The notes below the pieces were generated by a model. The model was not told where the DNA came from. It worked only from the letters and a program-made list of their open reading frames with translations, and ran no database searches. From assembly GCA_946894095.1 (NCBI GenBank), contig OX335653.1, positions 1,121,001 to 1,185,000 on the forward strand: DNA of 64,000 bases, given 5' to 3'. How positions within the stretch are numbered: the stretch's first letter is position 1; the number at the start of each line of letters is the position of its first letter. The translations under genes and the position numbers were made by a program. This DNA comes from Incurvaria masculella (Eukaryota; Arthropoda; Insecta; Lepidoptera; Incurvariidae). Positions 48,093 to 59,868 of the stretch are shown piece by piece.

Positions 48093-50899
48093 TAAAACAG
48101 GAGAAGCAATAGGACAGTTAAATAAAAAAACCGAATTAACAGCCTGTGATAAATATAAGTACAAAAAGGTGAGTATCTATGTTCAAAAGAAATGAATTTG
48201 TAAGGTTTCAGGGGATGTGGAAACGTAAGAGGATGTTTCAATAATAAATTTATTTCAAACTATGTAGCTGAGGTTGCCGGCCCTGCTGAAGTCAATGTTT
48301 TTTTTTTTTATTAGGTTCGTCAACAAAAGTACAGCTCTAACATTCACATAAGAAAAAAATAATACATTAACATTAAGCCTGAGTGCACTTTCAGTAAAAG
48401 ACAAACACAACATGTATAAGCAGAATGCATCTTAACCTAAAGCGAATATTCAGTGACTAGTCTAATAAAAGTGACTAGTATGAAAAATTAAGAATGGAAA
48501 CAAAAAATTTAATCGACTAAGTACTTACTAACAAAAAACAAAAAACTGAAAATAATGTAATTTAACGTTAAACAAAGAAAGAGTCGGTTTTAAAAAGATC
48601 GATTAGGCCTTTTTTCCACGTTTCTAATGAGCATGAATTTAAATCGAGGTCAAACCCAATGTGTTTGATACCTTATTGTAATGTTTAAACATTCTTGCAA
48701 GTGGAGAGTGTATACCTAGATTGGTCCGATATTGTTTTATATCTAAAGGAATGAAATTGGATGGTCTTGCACTGGTTCTTGGAATTCTAAAATTAACCTG
48801 TTTTAAAAGAAATGGACAGTTTATTAGATTGTTAATAATTTTGAAAAGGGTTAGTAAATCGGAAACGAATCTGCGCCGTTCAAGTGATTGCATGTTAAAG
48901 TGTTTCAATCTATCTATGTAATGTGGCAAAGATCTGGTTTTGTTTTGTGAAAATGATAGATGATATAGAAATCGCTTTTGGACACCTTCAATTCGATTAA
49001 TATGAATTTTATAATTTGGACACCAGACAGAACTGCAGTATTCGAGAACGCTTCGCACAAAAGAGTTGAAAAGTATGATTTTAGCTTGTACATTTTTAAA
49101 GTGTCTGCTACTTCTTTTTATAAATCCAAGCATTTTTAATGAACGAGAGATTATAGAATCTATATGTTCGGTAAAACGAAGCTGTCGATCAAAAATAACG
49201 CCAAGATCTCTAATAACTTTAACTGATTCAAGTTGAATTCCTTCGATATGGTAATTAGAGTCAATGGTGTTAATTTTTCTAGAAAATCTTATATGTTTCC
49301 ACTTACTGCCATTTAATACCATTTTATTATCTAAACACCATTTAGAAACATTTTCAATGTAATTTTGGAGTAACTTAATGTCATGTATGGTTTTAATAAT
49401 CTTAAAAATTTTGCAATCGTCGGCAAAAAGGACTATCTCAGAATTGATTACCACATCACACGAGTCGTTAATAAAAACTAAAAACAAGAGCGGACCAAGA
49501 TGGGAACCTTGAGGAACCCCTGAAGATACCGTAAACCAGTCTGATTCAAATCCATTCACGATGACACGTTGAGAGCGCTTACCGAGGTAAGATTTAAGCC
49601 AACCCAATAATTCCCCATGGATCCCAAATGTACCAAATTTTTTGACCAATATACCGTGGTTAACCTTGTCAAATGCCTTACTGAAGTCAGTGTATATAGC
49701 ATCAACTTCCAGACCCATGTCCACTGCTTCCATCAAAGTAGTAGAGTAACAAAGCAAGTTGGATGTAGTAGATTTTTGTGCCAAAAAACCGTGTTGTTTC
49801 AGAGTAAGAAGATTTTTAATGTGAAAATTTAAGATGGGGCATACTAACTGTTCAAAAATTTTGGCAAAAGTACACAAAATAGATATGGGTCTGTAGTTTG
49901 TTACATCATTTAAGTTACCACTTTTTGGTACAGGTACTATGTGAGCTTGTTTCCACAAGGATGGAAAAACGGAGGATGCCATTGATTTCGTAAATATTAG
50001 CCCCAAGGGCTTGGACAGAGAACGTGAACATTTTTTTAAAAATATGGGAGGCAATTTGTCAGGTCCTGCACTATTAAGTGGATCCAAGTTATTCAGAGCT
50101 TTCTCGACGGTGTCATCAAATAATTCGATTGAGTTGAGTATATCACATGTGAGTAATTTTAAGTTAAGGTTGATTTCGTCATCGGTAACATTATAAGGGA
50201 CATAGACAGAAGAAAAATGATGTTTAAATAGTTCGGTAATCGATTTGCCATCAGATGTCTTTGCATCCCTGTAAACCATATTTTGAGGTATACTATTGCT
50301 TTTCTTACTCCGCTTATCTTTGATGAAGGACCAAAATGCTTTGGTACCTTTATGATCAGTAAGATGAGATTCGACTCTAGACACATAGTCAGAATAACAT
50401 TGACTGATTAGTTTCGAACATCGGGTGCGCATTAGTTCGTAAGACAGTTTATCACGGGGATTTTTGTATTTTTTAAATTGTTTGCGAAATTTTAATTTAG
50501 TTTTGAGCAATTTAATTAAGTCTTTTGTATACCAATTAGGATATTTATTTTGACGTTTGACCAGTTTAGGAGTGTGGGCGACTAAAATTTTATTAATGTG
50601 TAAATAAAATGTATTTACCATTTCGTCGACTGAGAGAGAACTACTAAAAATTGTAGACCAATCGAGTAAACTTAAATCATTGTTGATTTTTTCATAGTCT
50701 GCCTTGTAAAAATTATGCTCAGTGGAAGCTTCGAAGTTTAACATGCGTGTAATGATTTTATTTAGGGGGTAGCTAATGACCAACGGTGGATGATAAGCAT
50801 CAACACGACTTAAAATATCGAAGCTACGATGCACTTGCAGAGAATGTTTATCGGAGATAATAAGATCGAGTATTTTATTATTTTGGTTGTCAACATTAT

Positions 50900-51538
50900 G
50901 GGGGAACGGCATAACGTCTAATATGCAGATCGTATAGTGTCATATTTTAACAAAATTTTAAAACCATGCACAACGTATAATCGGCAGATCGTATAATCTT
51001 ATACGTAGTGCATGAAGAAGTTTAAAAAATAAAATTACTTATTTCTCCATGCATAACGTATAATAGTCACAACGTATAATATTATGATCTTTATTTAACA
51101 AAAAAAGAAAACCATGCATATCATATAATCCAAAAACTTTTCATACGATAAGCGCCCTTATGAATATACTTTTAAAGCGTATACTCGCACGCGACTTTTC
51201 GACCGTCTCAATTAGCGTTGTAGCAAATTGTTACTCTTCAACAGATATCGATTCGTAGCAATTTCAGCCTTAAATGTATCGTCTTTAGGGCGCTTTATGT
51301 AGTGCTTCTTGGCATATTATACGTTCTGCATGGTTTTCTTTTTTTGTGAATTCATGTTAGGAATATTATACGTTGTGACTATTAGACGTTCTGCATGATG
51401 CAAAGAGTTGATTTTATTTTTAAACTCATGCACAACGTATAACATTATACGTTGTGAATATTATACGATATGCATGGTTTTCATTTTTTGGAAAAAATAC
51501 TATTATACGTTGTGAATATTATACGTAGTGAATACGAC
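50900..51538. mobile_element. 639-bp insert rich in TATACGTTGTG motifs
   Basis: It is flanked by the 10-base direct repeat TCAACATTAT at 50890-50899 and 51539-51548. Inside are many copies, in both orientations, of ATTATACGTTGTG and CATGCACAACGTATAAT-like blocks, clustered near each end with a unique centre (51130-51290). No frame, no A-tail. A 9-10-base target duplication is typical of Mutator-like elements, but clear terminal inverted repeats are not visible, so the class is open. Confidence 0.7.
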
Positions 51539-51646
51539 TCAACATTATTATATTGGATAAGATTATTAAGAGAGAGAAAATCTACTAAAGTGTTCCCTAT
51601 CAAACAGTCGTGGTTAGTGGGTGTCAGAGAAAAGTCGGCACATTCG

Positions 51647-51985
51647 ACATCATGAATCCAGTGGATTTTTATTTATTTATTTATTTATTTACTTCGTATT
51701 AAGGAATTCAACAGCGTTATACAATACAGTTATACAATAGTTCTTAATCTAAACATTAGGGCCAATAAAAGAATTCCATTGATCAATTTGGAACGATGAG
51801 TTCGGACGTTCAGCATTTTGTTTTTAAGGTTACGTACATTATGTTAATCAATTTCAAGAGCGTGTAGTGTGAATTGTGTTGTGTAAGGTGTGTGCGGTGG
51901 GGAGGGTGTGTGTAAAAAAAGGGGGAGAATATTTAAGTGTGCATGTGATGAGAAATTGGGGGTAAAGAAGGGGGGGGGGGTAAGT
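51647..51985 (-). repeat. 5'-truncated LINE 3' UTR insertion
   Basis: Flanked by CATTCG at 51641-51646 and 51986-51991. On the minus strand it ends in an (AAAT)n tail (plus-strand TTTATTTATTTATTTA at 51668-51690) after GTATTAAGGAATTC-like sequence. It has a C-run at its 5' side. This is the usual form of a truncated CR1/RTE-like 3' end. Confidence 0.75.
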
Positions 51986-52586
51986 CATTCGCTTTGGGTA
52001 ATTGTTTTGATGATTTTATTTCGAAAGTCTATTCTCGATAAATGAAATATGTCTCCCTGAAATCCCATGTTGAAGTCGCCAAATATTATGGTGTTAGAAA
52101 TGCTGGCTCTGTGGTCAAGGGTTTTTTCTATACCAAATAAAAGCGACTCAAGTTGATTAAAGGACGGCGGAGGCGGTAAATAGACCGCACAAATAAGAAG
52201 GTGCTTAAGAACTCCGTTTCTGCTCAGATTCAGATCAATCCACAAATCTTCATACTGACTTTCCCAAGCTGAGCAGCGACACGCTTGAAATGCACGCGAG
52301 ACTGCAATAAGTACACCACCTCCGTCATTCTTTAGACTTGAGGTATTTGCTCGATCTCTCCGGAATACTTGATAACGATCATCAAATATTTCAGAATCGA
52401 AGACGGAATCGTTAAGCCATGTTTCAGTAAATACGATTACATCCAAATTATTATTTAGAACTGACAAGTAAGTGTTATGCACTTTTGTTCTAAGGCCTCT
52501 TATATTTTGGTAATATATTGACAACTCACCCATTGTAAATTAGTAATGTGCATAAAAACATCTTAAGCCTATTTTGTTAAAAAAGA

Positions 52587-53473
52587 TTATACGATAGAAT
52601 TAATAGAAGATTTATCACGAATAAACAGAGCCTGAGCCGTTTCATCTTTACGCACGAATATGCGTCCATTTCTAACCCAGACAAACTTGTACTGTTTCTG
52701 GCGCGCCTGGATGCGAGCTGCAGCATGTAGCTCCTTGTTGGCAGGAGAGAGGTGTTCGCTGACGAAGATCGGAGAAGCGACCCCCCCGAGGCCAAGATGA
52801 GAAGAGCTGAGCTTTGCGTCCTTGTTGGCTCTGATGAATTTTGCTACAGATGCAAGGATGTCGTCACGGGTGCGCGTGCTGGGGAGTTTCAGAATGATAG
52901 ATTTTGGTGGCATGTTAATATTTCAGCATCGAGAATGGGGCGTGAAATAACTTTCCTAAACGGGGTAATAGTGTTTACCAGGTTCTCCGATTTAAATTCG
53001 GGGACGCACTGTATTTCTAGGTTGGTCTCCCTAGCTTGCTGCTCGACGTTCGAAAGACGGACGTTGAGGTCATGCACAGTCGTGCGTAGTACAGCATTTT
53101 CCGTCTCCAGTCTCTTAACGTTATTCAGTGCTTCCGTGCATATCTTTTTCAAGTCATCGTATTCGCTGGATATGAAGTCTATCGTTTTTTTAAGCTCAGG
53201 GAGGACACCAAGCTTTTCGTGGATGGCGTTAAAATCTGAAGAGAGGCTGCGACGAACCATATCGACTATGAGCTGAGCATCGGCAGTAGAAGTGGACCCA
53301 GCTGGTAACTCCGAATGCGCAGATAGTTCGGCGAGATCACGGCTACGGACTGGAGTATTATCTCCAACTTTGCGCGGTTGATTTGGACACATGAGAAAAA
53401 TCCGGTAAAATGTGGTCAGAAATTTCATCGCAATCTCATGAATAGTTGTTTGTGCACGCATGCAGACAAACAT
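52587..53473 (-). pseudogene. LINE ORF1, frameshifted
   Basis: First part from ATG 53473 to a stop at 52889. It has a predicted coiled coil (LKKICTEALNNVKRLETENA, then TVHDLNVRLSNVEQQARETN) followed by LEIQCVPEF, as in lepidopteran LINE ORF1 proteins. The continuation lies in another frame from about 52910 to 52587 (PPKSIILKLPSTRTRDDILA, then FVWVRNGRIFVRKDE), which is the typical ORF1 C-terminal part. A single frameshift near 52905 separates them. No zinc-finger N-terminus is visible, so the 5' end is probably truncated. Confidence 0.75.
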
Positions 53474-53540
53474 TTCTCCAAACAAAATTTGCCACCATAT
53501 TTCAACCCTCCAGACTTTTTTGGGTTACCTAAGGAATATT

Positions 53541-53977
53541 TCCATAAAATGTAAAATTTGTAGGTTTTAACTTAAATTTAATTTTACTTAAATTAGAGGT
53601 TTAAACTTAAATTTTAACCTTTTTATTGGCTCATGCAACTTACAGATACTTATTCTAACATTCTTTGCACTTGGTGTAGTTAAGTTTAATTTTAGTATGC
53701 GTAGTTATGTATGCCACATGGCGCTGGCTCAGTTTGCCTTACTAATCATAAATTATAAAGGCTGCTGGTTTTCAGGTAGAACCTGTGTATGTGTGTGTGT
53801 GTGATCAGGTAAGATGTGTTAATGTGCAAACGTTGCGTGCATCAGTCAGTAGCGATACTGTCTTTTAAGTATATGAAAGTTTTTTTCCATACGGTATTAA
53901 TTCAATAGTTACATGAATTCGTAATTCATGCATCTATGGGTCTATTCACCTAAATAATTAATTATTATTATTGCTTA
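53541..53977. other. Spacer between LINE and esterase D
   Basis: No gene. A (GT)n run at 53790-53804. Confidence 0.4.
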
Positions 53978-54227
53978 CTAAGATAACAAGTAAAATTGGC
54001 CAAATAATTTGAAGAAGGAATCCCAAAACAACATTCTTTGATTGATAGGGTTCTTATTTACTCGTAGCTCGGTGTCAATCCAGAGATATTCCCGCGAGTC
54101 CCGCGACACAGCCGGCCATCGCACCGGCAGCAATTCACTTGTCTCCGGAGTTGGATCTCTGCAACGAGACAGAAATCGTGCGACGTTACTATTGATACTC
54201 GTACATCAATCGACTTTACTAAAAATA

Positions 54228-54763
54228 CCGGCGGGCCCAACTCATTCGCGGGCACGGTACAAAACCGTGCTGTTGCGCTCTGGGACCTTCTCTGTTTCAA
54301 AGAATAAGACAGGCTCCGTGATGAGGAAGATGCAACATGTCCACAAAAAAGACAATGTATGATTATTAGTGTATGATTTGGTAAGATTTACGAACATTTT
54401 GATTTCAAAACGACTTATAGCTAAGAGTAAACCACGACCGCTGTAGTAATAAATCGAACAAAAACCAAACAGATTATAAATCTTGATTAAATGAGCTATG
54501 TCTGATGACTAATCTTTTAAGGATGTTCTTACTTTATCATTGCGTAATCCATCTCCAAAGTTATTGTATAAAACGCGCGAAAAATGCGAACTTTCGGACC
54601 TTCTAACTTAGAAACCAAACACAATGTTACAATGCCAATGGTCATCAGACATCTAGTTCGATGAAATAAAGCTATTTTGAGCAAAATTTTGGATCTCTGA
54701 CAAGAAATATGGGCGTGATCTTCTTTCCCCTTTTGTATGGGGAGATGAGCGGGATGGGCCACC
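54228..54763 (+). mobile_element. TTAA-type MITE, second copy
   Basis: Same element as 45527-46069 in inverse orientation. Its right end borders TTAA at 54764-54767; the left end (GCGGGCCCAACTCATT) lacks TTAA and looks truncated. It lies in intron 2 of esterase D. Confidence 0.7.
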
Positions 54764-54767
54764 TTAA

Positions 54768-55466
54768 GGTGGGCCCGTAAGCATCAGAAAATTACGCTCT
54801 CCATACAAACGTAGTTTACTAATCTTTTGTAAACTTGATTGCTTGATATTTGGGACTAATATCAAGCAACAATTATCTATGTCTGCACGTGTTTGTTTTT
54901 TCGCAAAATGTATCCTGTATCACAACAACAGAGAAAAGAAAATTTGTATGAAGATTTTCTTTTGCCTATTATTTGACTTGCTTTATATTTTTCAGCAAAA
55001 CAAATACGTGCAGACACAGATATTTATTGCAGAATATTAGAAACTAAATATCAACTATTACGGAACAGTGTTTTTTAAATGATTAGTAAACTACGTTTGT
55101 ATGGGGAACACTGCTTACGGGCCGTTTATGCTCCCCATACAAACGTAATTAACCGAAATTTGAGAACTATTGTTCCAATTTAGTTGATATTTAATATCTA
55201 ATATCAGGCAACACATATCTGCGTCTGCACGCTTTTTTTAAAAAAAAAAATCAAACACGAATAGCAAAAAGAAAATCTTCATACACATTTTGTTTTTTCT
55301 GTGGTTTGGCCCAAGATAGGTTTACCGAAAAAACAAAGACTTGCAAACATTTTATGGATATTTGTTGCTTGATGCGGATATACCAAATAGCAAGTAAATG
55401 CGGACAGTGGTTTTGAAATGATTGGTAAACTACGTAGCGTTATTTTCTGCTCCTTACGGGCCCACC
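54768..55466. mobile_element. 699-bp TTAA-flanked MITE
   Basis: TTAA at 54764-54767 and 55467-55470 with perfect 14-base inverted ends GGTGGGCCCGTAAG. Inside are two successive palindromic units, each bearing CATACAAACGTAGTTTACTA and its inverse and a central CTTCATAC block. It shares the left TTAA with the neighbouring element. It lies in intron 2 of esterase D. Confidence 0.75.
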
Positions 55467-55539
55467 TTAATATGTAGTTTTTAATCTTGAAATACATCTG
55501 ACGATTACATCGGTAGCAGTTCATTTATCCCCTGAATAA

Positions 55540-55725
55540 GTGAGAATTATGTATGTATAATCGACCGTGAAGCAAGGACACATTAAATAAAGAAAGAGCC
55601 CAGTAAAAAGAACTTCTTTACAAACATACTGCAAGGCTGAACCCGAACCAGCAAAACATACCATTCGCGGGTATTGCGTCTACCAATTTCGCCACCGGCT
55701 GTATACAAATAATTTTGAATTAGGA
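55540..55725 (-). pseudogene. Decayed copy of the 63349-63606 sequence
   Basis: GCGAAATTGGTAGACGCA, GCTGGTTCGGGTTCAGCCTT and ATTTAATGTGTCCTTGCTTC match the minus-strand sequence at 63400-63540. The frame here has a stop, so it is either a dead exon or part of a dispersed repeat. Confidence 0.45.
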
Positions 55726-56008
55726 GAATTCCAAATTATGGGTACACACTAATACAGTATTTAAGATTATACCTACATACATTTATTTAACGCTATATCT
55801 GCGTTACGGACCTTGACTGCAAAGATTGAACATTCAAACATATTGCCGTCATCACCAAAATCGTATTTGGTATCAGACGCTAGAGCAGGCAGCGTATAAG
55901 CATGGCCATATAACGGGGTAATGCTTCTAATGTTCTCGGTACTATGGTCGCATCGTCTTTTCTAGAGGAGGATACTACATTAAGTTTTTAGATTTTAGAT
56001 ATTAGATT

Positions 56009-56165
56009 TAGGCCCTTTTTCACCTACTGGTGATTAGCTTAATCGCCACATGTTAAGGGCTTTTCTTAGTAGCTTGCAATCCAACAGTACAAGATAATCA
56101 GTACTTTAGTAACAAAGGCCCTTTAAGTGTCGATTAAAATAAGTCGGCTGTTGGTGAAAACCAGG
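56009..56165. mobile_element. Small MITE with CCTTTTTCACC ends
   Basis: The left (GGCCCTTTTTCACC, TTAATCG) and right (CGATTAA, GGTGAAAACCAGGC) parts are imperfect inverted copies over about 50 bases. Confidence 0.55.
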
Positions 56166-56204
56166 CTTAGTCTGTTTCTTTTTAATTAATGTTAATGCTA
56201 GAAG

Positions 56205-56545
56205 TTTGTATTATCTCTACTTATATAAAAGGGAACGTCTGTCCACATGCGAAGGGTAATCTCTGTAACCACAGAACAGATCAAGATGCCGTTTGTACCG
56301 ATTTACAGATTCGATCGCGGGGCTTGCTTTAGGATACATACCATCACGCTAAATATCCTAAAGGCTGAGCAATATCAATGAAATTACTCTCAAACAAAAT
56401 TAATACCATCCCGTGGCGGATGACGGCGCTACGTGCGGCGTCATTTGAGCTTTGGGCTACTTTTTATCTAGGAAATTATTCAGCTCAACATCAGTCCAAA
56501 ACGACTTGGACCCGAGCGGAGCCGGGTACCGCAGCTAGTTATTTA
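56205..56545. repeat. Dispersed repeat ending GAGCCGGGTACC
   Basis: Starts about TATAAAAGGGAACGTCTGTC and ends GACCCGAGCGGAGCCGGGTA then CCGCAGCTAGTTA. The terminal block recurs near 7188-7210 and 16830-16850. Type unknown. Confidence 0.5.
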
Positions 56546-57966
56546 TAAACCTACTGTATATATAAATTATAATAAATAAAACATCAATGCTGGAATGTTT
56601 GACTGATGAATGATATTAAATCATGTGTGCAATATAATCCTGAGAACTCACCCGTATTTAGCAAAGTTGGTCCACATTGCTGTCATTCGGTCAATCATCA
56701 GTCGATCTTCAGGTTTGTTGCTCTCCGGCAAGTAAGCTTGCTTGAATAGATATCCGATATCATCGCCATGTACGGCACGGCCTTCGGTGAAATTATGATT
56801 TCGCTTGACAAAGTTACGTTCTCCGGAGTAAGCAAATACAAATTGATATATTGGATGTGGCGATTTTTCAAAATGGTACTTCAGTGATCTTTCCGTCGGG
56901 TAGTTCACCAAAAAGTCTGAATAAAATTTAACGATGTCTTGAAATACTTCCATGTTTATATGTTTCTTTCCAATATAGTATTCTTTTGTAATTTGAGCGG
57001 CGGCTTCTAACAGTTCTTGTTTTGGAAATTTAAAGACAGAATCCAGACTGTCAGTAAATGTATTTTGTATGTTATCGAAATTATTTCCATATTTTGTCTT
57101 AAATATAGATACAAAAGAGTATAACAACTCATCGCAAGCCGATCCTATTAAAATAGGCACGCCTTTAAAGTGTCCTGTTTTTAGGATATTCAACGGAGTA
57201 GAACCCAAAAATTGTTCCACGCCTTCGAATAATTTCTCCACGCATATCTGGCCTCTCCACTCAAGGTCTTCGTAAGCTCGTATCAAATCATCTGTACTTA
57301 CACGTTTGATGAATCGCAAGGCTTCGTCAACATCTTCAGTAATAAAATGCAATTGTCTGGCCAGGTCTATTGGTGCATTCGGCTTGCTTGAGCTAATACA
57401 GCTATGAGTAAAAACGGATCCACTTTCAATAATTGCACGGTTAAATAAACCTTGGGAGCCAGGTGATATAACGTGTAGATCTACGGAGACAGCACCAGAA
57501 CTTACACCGAATATAGTAATGTTGTCTGGGTCACCACCGAATGCCGCTATGTTTTCATTAAGCCAGCGCAGGGCAGCTCTTTGATCCTTGAGTCCCGCGT
57601 TCCCGGGAACGCTGCGAGTATCTAGACACAGGAACCCATAGGGGCCTAGTCTGTAGTTGAATACTACGACTATGACGTCGTATCTAACTGCGGACCGTAG
57701 ATGTATCGGTCAGCCGAACCGAATTTGAATATTCCTCCATAAATGTAAACCATGACAGGTAGTCGATTAGTAGAGTTTGCTGGTGAAGGAACGTAAACGT
57801 TGAGGTTCAGGCAGTCCAATGTGCCAACTATTTTCTTGTTTAACTCCTCTCTTTGGGGACATATGATAGAGTCATCATAAGCGTTGAAGATTTCATTGAA
57901 AATCGGAGCCGGAAGTGAATCCTTAAACAGAAAACATTATCATTAACAATGCTTTGTTAAGAATAC

Positions 57967-58210
57967 GGGTCACTCCATGGTTGGTAACCTATGTAAAACT
58001 GTACTTACTAGGGTCAAACTCGCCCCGGTTGGAACAATCTCATTGCATAAAGGATGATCGAAGTGAAAATGAATATTGCTCCGGTTTACCATCCTGTTAA
58101 ATGTAGCCGTGGCATGACACCTAGTTCCTATGTGGTGTGTTAGACACATATTGACTACACACCCTATATTATTATAACAATATATAAGTGTGGTAGCCAA
58201 CCATATTATC
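57967..58210 (+). repeat. SINE body in esterase D intron 1
   Basis: CCATGGTTGGTAACCTATGT, then GGTTGGAACAATCTCATTGC and GGCATGACACCTAGTTCC follow the order of the 17400 copy but are more diverged. No A-tail remains. Confidence 0.65.
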
Positions 58211-58366
58211 TTGTTCCATACAAATATACCTCATCCAACATGCACGGCAGCGGAGGTGGGAGAGAGAGAAGCTGCTGTGATTGTGAATGAAACAGAAAAT
58301 GATAATTGCCGAATGTTTTCCAAGGTCTGATAATCTGAAAGCCATTGGCCAATCGGGCGCCTCTTA

Positions 58367-58705
58367 AGAACGGCCCGTAAGCTACGCTCCCCATACAAAC
58401 GTAGTTTACTAATAATTTGGAAACCGCTATTCCAATTAAATTGATATTTAATATCTAATATCAGGTAACAAATATCTGTGTCTGCATGCTTTTGTTTTTT
58501 TGAAAAATCCAAACCGAATGAAATGAAAGCAAAAAGAAAATCTTCATACGAATTTTGTTTTCTCTATGGTTTGACCCAAAATACATTTACCGAAAAAACA
58601 AAGGCATGCAGACACAGATATTTGTAGCCTAATATTAGATACCAAATATCAAGTAAGTTGGAACATTGGTTTTCAAATGATTAGTAAACTACGTTTGTAT
58701 GGAAG
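58367..58705. repeat. Relative of the GGTGGGCCCGTAAG MITE
   Basis: TTAA at 58363-58366, then GGCCCGTAAGCTACGCTCCC and ATACAAACGTAGTTTACTAA; right end GTAAACTACGTTTGTATGG. One palindromic unit of the type seen twice at 54768-55466. It lies in intron 1 of esterase D. Confidence 0.65.
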
Positions 58706-59246
58706 GCGAAATTTTCACTCAACGTAGGAAAACATGGCGCATTACTTTTTAAAAGTGTTATTTTAACTTTGAGTATTCAAACTGTGGACACTATGGCCCT
58801 AGATGAGATATAGTGGTTATGAAGGTGTCAGCCATACAATTTTTTTATACTCCAGCCCTATTTAAGCATAAAGACTATATAAAATCAGTCTCCAGATTAG
58901 TAGTAAATCTAACTGTCAACTTGAATACTATAAAACGATTCCTTGGCTCAGTAAAAATCCTAGTGCAGGCGGTAATAGTGAAATGTTGATATTAGACATA
59001 CGTAGTTATGATGGAATCATAAAAAACAATTAAAAATATAATCTCACTCCAAAAGGATTGCTGGGGTCGACTTTAGCATATGGAATTCCCAAAAACATGG
59101 TGTAGTTTCCATCACTTGCGCGTGCACCTCTTATTCGACCTTTAGAGGTCACAACGACTGGATCATCACACCACGCCACTGGAACAGCTAACGTTAAAAC
59201 GATAACAACACTTGGAAACATGTTCACTGCTCAACATGCTCCTAAT

Positions 59247-59282
59247 GACTGGAGGCATTCATTAATTCGCAGACTATAATAA
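59247..59282 (-). promoter_or_regulatory. Core promoter of esterase D
   Basis: Minus strand: ATTATAG at about 59274-59280, and CTCCAGTCATT ending near 59245, about 29 bases downstream. The initiator motif matches that of esterases A and B. Confidence 0.5.
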
Positions 59283-59557
59283 AATTAACACTAACTATAT
59301 TTGGGTAAATTGAGAATCATTAATTGACATATATATATACGAATATTTATTAATACGTTTTTAAGTGACGTCTAACTGTTACTGATTGTAACGCCCGAAA
59401 ACACTATCACAATTCCTTATTATAGTGTGTTATCGCTAAACTTAGTTGTGGTTGGTAACAACAGGTTTTTCTGGCATATCAACTGGTGCCGGCCAAATTT
59501 TTTTTTTTAACTGAACATAGATGGCGACTAACACACCTGTTGCCATGATGTTGACTC

Positions 59558-59868
59558 AAAAAACCGGCCAAGTGCGAGTAGGACTTGCACACGGAGGGTT
59601 CCGTACCATCATACAAGATTTAACACAAAAAAGTTACGTTTTTTGTATGGGCCCTTTAATTATAATATTTTTTTATTTTACCTATTTGTTGATATAGCGG
59701 CGGATATACACTATGTTAAAATTTCAGCTGCTTACCTATTACGGTTGATGAGATACAGCCCTGTGACCGACGGACGGACGGACGAATGGACGGATGGACG
59801 GACGGATGGACAGCGGAGGCTTAGTAATAGGGTTCCGTTTTCACCCTTTGGGGACGTAACCCTAAAAA
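59558..59868 (+). repeat. (CGGA)n-bearing element
   Basis: Ends AAACCGGCCAAGTGCGAGTA and GGACGTAACCCTAAAAAT. The array at 59769-59812 is interrupted by GGAT variants. Confidence 0.8.

Larger units (their letters stand above)
48639..52533 (-). pseudogene. LINE ORF2: endonuclease + reverse transcriptase
   Basis: From ATG at 52533 the frame shows an AP-endonuclease domain (YYQNIRGLRTK, FTETWLND, GDFNMG) up to 51992. It jumps the insert at 51647-51985 and continues as CADFSLTPTNHD to YNNV, jumps the insert at 50900-51538, and runs to the stop at 48639. The reverse transcriptase part has TDFSKAFDKVNH, GVPQGSHLGPLL and LFADD. Total length 3,895 minus 345 (insert plus one 6-base duplication) minus 649 (insert plus one 10-base duplication) is 2,901, i.e. 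967 codons including the stop. So apart from the two insertions the frame is open. The ATG at 50912 belongs to the insert and is not a real start. Confidence 0.85.
48297..53540 (-). mobile_element. Non-LTR retrotransposon (CR1/jockey group), nested
   Basis: On the minus strand: ORF1 (53473-52587, frameshifted), ORF2 with endonuclease then reverse transcriptase (52533-48639, interrupted twice), a 3' untranslated region with AACCTAATAAAAAAAAAAA, and the end at about 48297. No LTRs. The 5' edge is uncertain (about 53540) and I could not find a target duplication for the whole element. Two younger insertions sit in ORF2 (50900-51538 and 51647-51985). The clade (CR1, Zenon, Daphne or jockey) is not settled by eye. 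Confidence 0.85.
53978..59221 (-). pseudogene. Carboxylesterase D, frameshifted
   Basis: Exons 59048-59221 (signal peptide MFPSVVIVLTLAVPVAWC; donor gtgaga), 56652-57921 (acceptor ttaag, donor gtgagt) and 53978-54158 (acceptor gttgcag, TAG stop). Exon phases equal those of A and C. Exon 2 is broken near 57690/57691. Upstream the frame reads DSLPAPIFNEIF to RYIYGP and soon meets a stop; downstream it resumes at AVRYDVIVVVFNYRL. Exon 2 is 1,270 bases; adding 7 restores phase, consistent with a 7-base deletion. The oxyanion segment is also altered (YGGI instead of HGGG) and the nucleophile motif is GVSSG. Glu (CDE) and His (AVHGDD) are kept. Promoter and splice sites look intact, so it may still be transcribed. 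A sequencing error is the alternative for the frameshift but not for the altered oxyanion hole. Confidence 0.82.

Noticed and set aside
50890..50912. ATG at 50912 as start of a separate reverse transcriptase gene
   Set aside because: The ATG is in the 639-bp insert. Coding sequence enters from the 52533 frame at the TCAACATTAT duplication.
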